A DNA stretch of 64,000 bases from Mesorhizobium loti. GTDB lineage: Bacteria; Pseudomonadota; Alphaproteobacteria; Rhizobiales; Rhizobiaceae. Numbering within the stretch: position 1 is the stretch's first letter; the number at the start of each line of letters is the position of its first letter. Of the stretch, positions 62,260 through 64,000 are shown piece after piece. Location of the stretch: the NCBI RefSeq assembly GCF_001510895.1, contig NZ_LPWA01000116.1:1-64000 (forward strand), read 5' to 3'. Under the pieces are notes generated by a model that did no database searches, was not told the origin of the DNA, and worked only from the letters and a program-made list of their open reading frames with translations. The position numbers were made by a program, and so were the translations under genes.

Positions 62260-63945
62260 CTAGGTAGGCGGTATAAGCCCTTGCTTGTAGGCATAGGCCG
62301 TGGCGGCGGCTCGCGAGGACACGTCGAGCTTGCCGAAGATGTTGCTCACATGACGGTCGACCGTCTTTTCGCTCACGAACAGTTCCGTGGCGATCGCCTT
62401 GTTGGTCTTGCCTGCCGCCACGAGGCGGAGCACCTGCAATTCGCGCCGGGTCAATCCGTGAGGACGATCAGGCTGCGAAGCGAACTCTGCAAACGAGTCA
62501 ATGCGGGCAAGGTCCGGGGCGGCCCCAAGCTCTTCGAACACAATCCTCGCCGCACCGAGTTCCAGACCGGCCCCGTCCTCATCGCCGAGAGCGCGGCAGG
62601 CCAGTCCGATTTGCATGCGGACCTGCGCAGCCAGATACGGTGCCTCGACCTGTTGCCACACTTCAAAAGCCCGCCTCAGCGGGCCGAGCGCAGCCCGAGC
62701 ATCGCCCTCTGCAAGGGCGACCGCGCCACAGGCGTGATCAGCTATCGCGCCAAGCACGCCCGCGTCGAAGCGCGACGCGACCTTATCCAGTTCACAGGAG
62801 ACGTCACGTGCCGCCCGGACATCGCCGGCCGCCAACATGATCTCGACGTAGGCAGGGAGTAGGCGCGTGCGCTGCAACTCGCCGGCAGTGGCATTCACAA
62901 CGCGGCGGATCGCTGCCGCCGCGGTGTTGACCTGGCCTTGCGCCAGCCGCAGCAGCGCGAGCCCCGGCTGCGGCTCCCAACCCCACAGGCTGGCACCGCG
63001 ATATTTCTCTTCGGCTGCCGCGAATTCACCCCTGAGCCGGTGGATCTCCGCTTCCTGATAGAGTGCTGCGGCGGCAACCTGTCGATCGGTCCCCTGACAC
63101 AGACGCTCGGTGGCGTGCCTTGCCTCGTCAATGGCGTCTGCCCAGTCACCCCGCAGTTGCATGATCTCGGCACGGTGCACGAGGCATCGGCCGGTGAAGA
63201 CCAGCCCGGACTGCTCGTCGCACCACTTCGCAAGCGCGGCTGTCCATTCGCGAGCGCGGCCGAGCGCGTACACCTGCTGGCAGCCATCGATGGCATAGCA
63301 ATAGATCAAGCCGGTAAGGATGGGCGACAGTTCCCCCGCCGCCACCGCGACCATCGCCTCGTCCACGAGTGCCAGCCCCTTCTCGACTTGACCCTGCAGC
63401 ATCAGGATTCGGCCCTGCAGATGGCGTGCGGCCGCACTCAGATCCGCCTCCTCGAAGCGTTCGCCGATCTCGGCGGCACGAGTGGCCGCGGCGTACGCAG
63501 GTCTCCAATCGGCGGCGTCAATATGCTGCAGCACTGCCGGCAGCAGCAAGTAGCCTTGCTCCACGCAATCGTGACCCTCGCGTTCGAGCAGCCGCTGGGC
63601 GCGAGTCAGCCAGCTCGTGCCGGCGCCTTTTTCACCTCGGAGGAGCAAGCGCAGCCCAAGCCAGAATGCGTATCGGGCGGCGCGCGGTCCATCGCCCGCG
63701 TTCAGATGCGCGTGGTGGATACGCTCGAGCATGGCCAGATATTCGTCCTCGCGACCGATCAAAAAAGTCGACGTCGCCAGCCGCTCAAGATCGTCCACGC
63801 TCAACGGCTCTGCCTGATCGACGCGCGAAAGCCAGTGGTACGCATCCGCCCAGGCTCGCTTGGCATAAGCCTCGCGGCCTTGCTTCAGTTCGCCATCGAC
63901 TTCCGCGGCGCGGGTTTTCGGGTGGCCTTGATCAAGGTCGCTCAT
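62260..63945 (-). CDS. TPR-containing LuxR-family regulator
   Basis: 561 residues, ATG 63945. Residues ~20-480 are helical TPR-like repeats (AYAKRAWADAYHWLSRVDQA; YRGASLWGWEPQPGLALLRL). The C-terminal LuxR HTH (~500-555) reads LTRRELQVLRLVAAGKTNKA, IATELFVSEKTVDRHVSNIF, GKLDVSSRAAATAYAYKQG. No ATPase motif, so it is not a MalT type. Probably controls the methyltransferase and membrane gene cluster downstream on the same strand. Confidence 0.8.
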   Translation of the reverse strand: MSDLDQGHPKTRAAEVDGELKQGREAYAKRAWADAYHWLSRVDQAEPLSVDDLERLATSTFLIGREDEYLAMLERIHHAHLNAGDGPRAARYAFWLGLRLLLRGEKGAGTSWLTRAQRLLEREGHDCVEQGYLLLPAVLQHIDAADWRPAYAAATRAAEIGERFEEADLSAAARHLQGRILMLQGQVEKGLALVDEAMVAVAAGELSPILTGLIYCYAIDGCQQVYALGRAREWTAALAKWCDEQSGLVFTGRCLVHRAEIMQLRGDWADAIDEARHATERLCQGTDRQVAAAALYQEAEIHRLRGEFAAAEEKYRGASLWGWEPQPGLALLRLAQGQVNTAAAAIRRVVNATAGELQRTRLLPAYVEIMLAAGDVRAARDVSCELDKVASRFDAGVLGAIADHACGAVALAEGDARAALGPLRRAFEVWQQVEAPYLAAQVRMQIGLACRALGDEDGAGLELGAARIVFEELGAAPDLARIDSFAEFASQPDRPHGLTRRELQVLRLVAAGKTNKAIATELFVSEKTVDRHVSNIFGKLDVSSRAAATAYAYKQGLIPPT

Positions 63946-64000
63946 CCGCTTCGCTCCGAACGGAACGTATAGCAGATTGGTTCGGGTGGCATGTAAGTCA

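Noticed and set aside
1..64000. CRISPR array, tRNA or rRNA genes
   Set aside because: No regularly spaced repeats, cloverleaf-like T-arm motifs or ribosomal RNA segments were recognised.

Overview
GC-rich (about 60-65%) accessory DNA from an alphaproteobacterium, most likely a Hyphomicrobiales (rhizobial; Mesorhizobium/Aminobacter-like) plasmid or integrative conjugative element. The evidence is the gene families: RHE_PE00001/DUF1612, pRiA4b ORF-3, SyrB-like, Ros/MucR, DUF1419, DUF1173, DUF736, DUF932, and a Ti-type TraA/TraG/TraD set. No tRNA, rRNA, CRISPR array or intact replication gene was seen. 

Layout. 0.1-3.7 kb: small regulators and a DUF433/DUF5615 toxin-antitoxin pair whose toxin is cut short. 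4-23 kb: a conserved plasmid 'housekeeping' block, nearly all on the + strand: DUF932, ParB-like, several short proteins of unknown function, DUF1419, SyrB-like, DUF1173 (reverse strand), a DNA methylase plus Strawberry-notch-type helicase, a Toprim primase-like protein (preceded by a broken second copy), DUF2493, a Phd/toxin pair, a SLOG-like protein, DUF736. Nine of these genes have a GC-rich stem-loop ending 19-37 nt before the start codon. 23.1-25.6 kb: a PIN toxin-antitoxin pair, a decayed WGR gene, and two helix-turn-helix paralogues, one decayed. 25.6-34 kb: transfer region with a secreted protein, a membrane protein, a CbbX-like AAA ATPase, coupling protein TraG, TraD, a candidate oriT and relaxase TraA. 

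34-44.3 kb: a scrapyard of recombined pieces: queC/queD remnants, a low-GC hydrolase, virB8/virB9 fragments joined to a mazE fragment, a frameshifted MucR, a cold-shock protein, DUF309, an integrase pseudogene, a cytochrome c and an SRAP fragment. 44.3-48.1 kb: a mercury operon merR / merT-merP-merF-merBA in which organomercurial lyase and mercuric reductase are one polypeptide. 48.4-52.6 kb: a bufferin operon bufA-bufB-bufC-doxX followed by an ECF sigma factor and NrsF-type anti-sigma, with a SigF-type promoter motif before bufA. 52.6 kb: a repA fragment. 53.1-58.7 kb: a copper/silver RND efflux operon (fixH-like, cusB, cusA) and a Cys-containing secreted protein. 59-64 kb: two methyltransferases, DUF2938, two small paralogous membrane proteins and a TPR-LuxR regulator. 

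Taken together the element carries transfer, maintenance and metal-resistance functions (Hg, organo-Hg, Cu/Ag and probably other metals). At least a dozen conserved genes are interrupted by one- or two-base indels, mostly -1. Either the sequence contains uncorrected indel errors or the element is decaying. The nonsense codons and truncations at 35.6-44.3 kb look like true decay. Products are given below in frame-corrected form where homologous reading continues in another frame. Family assignments come from recognising sequence features by eye; no database search was run.
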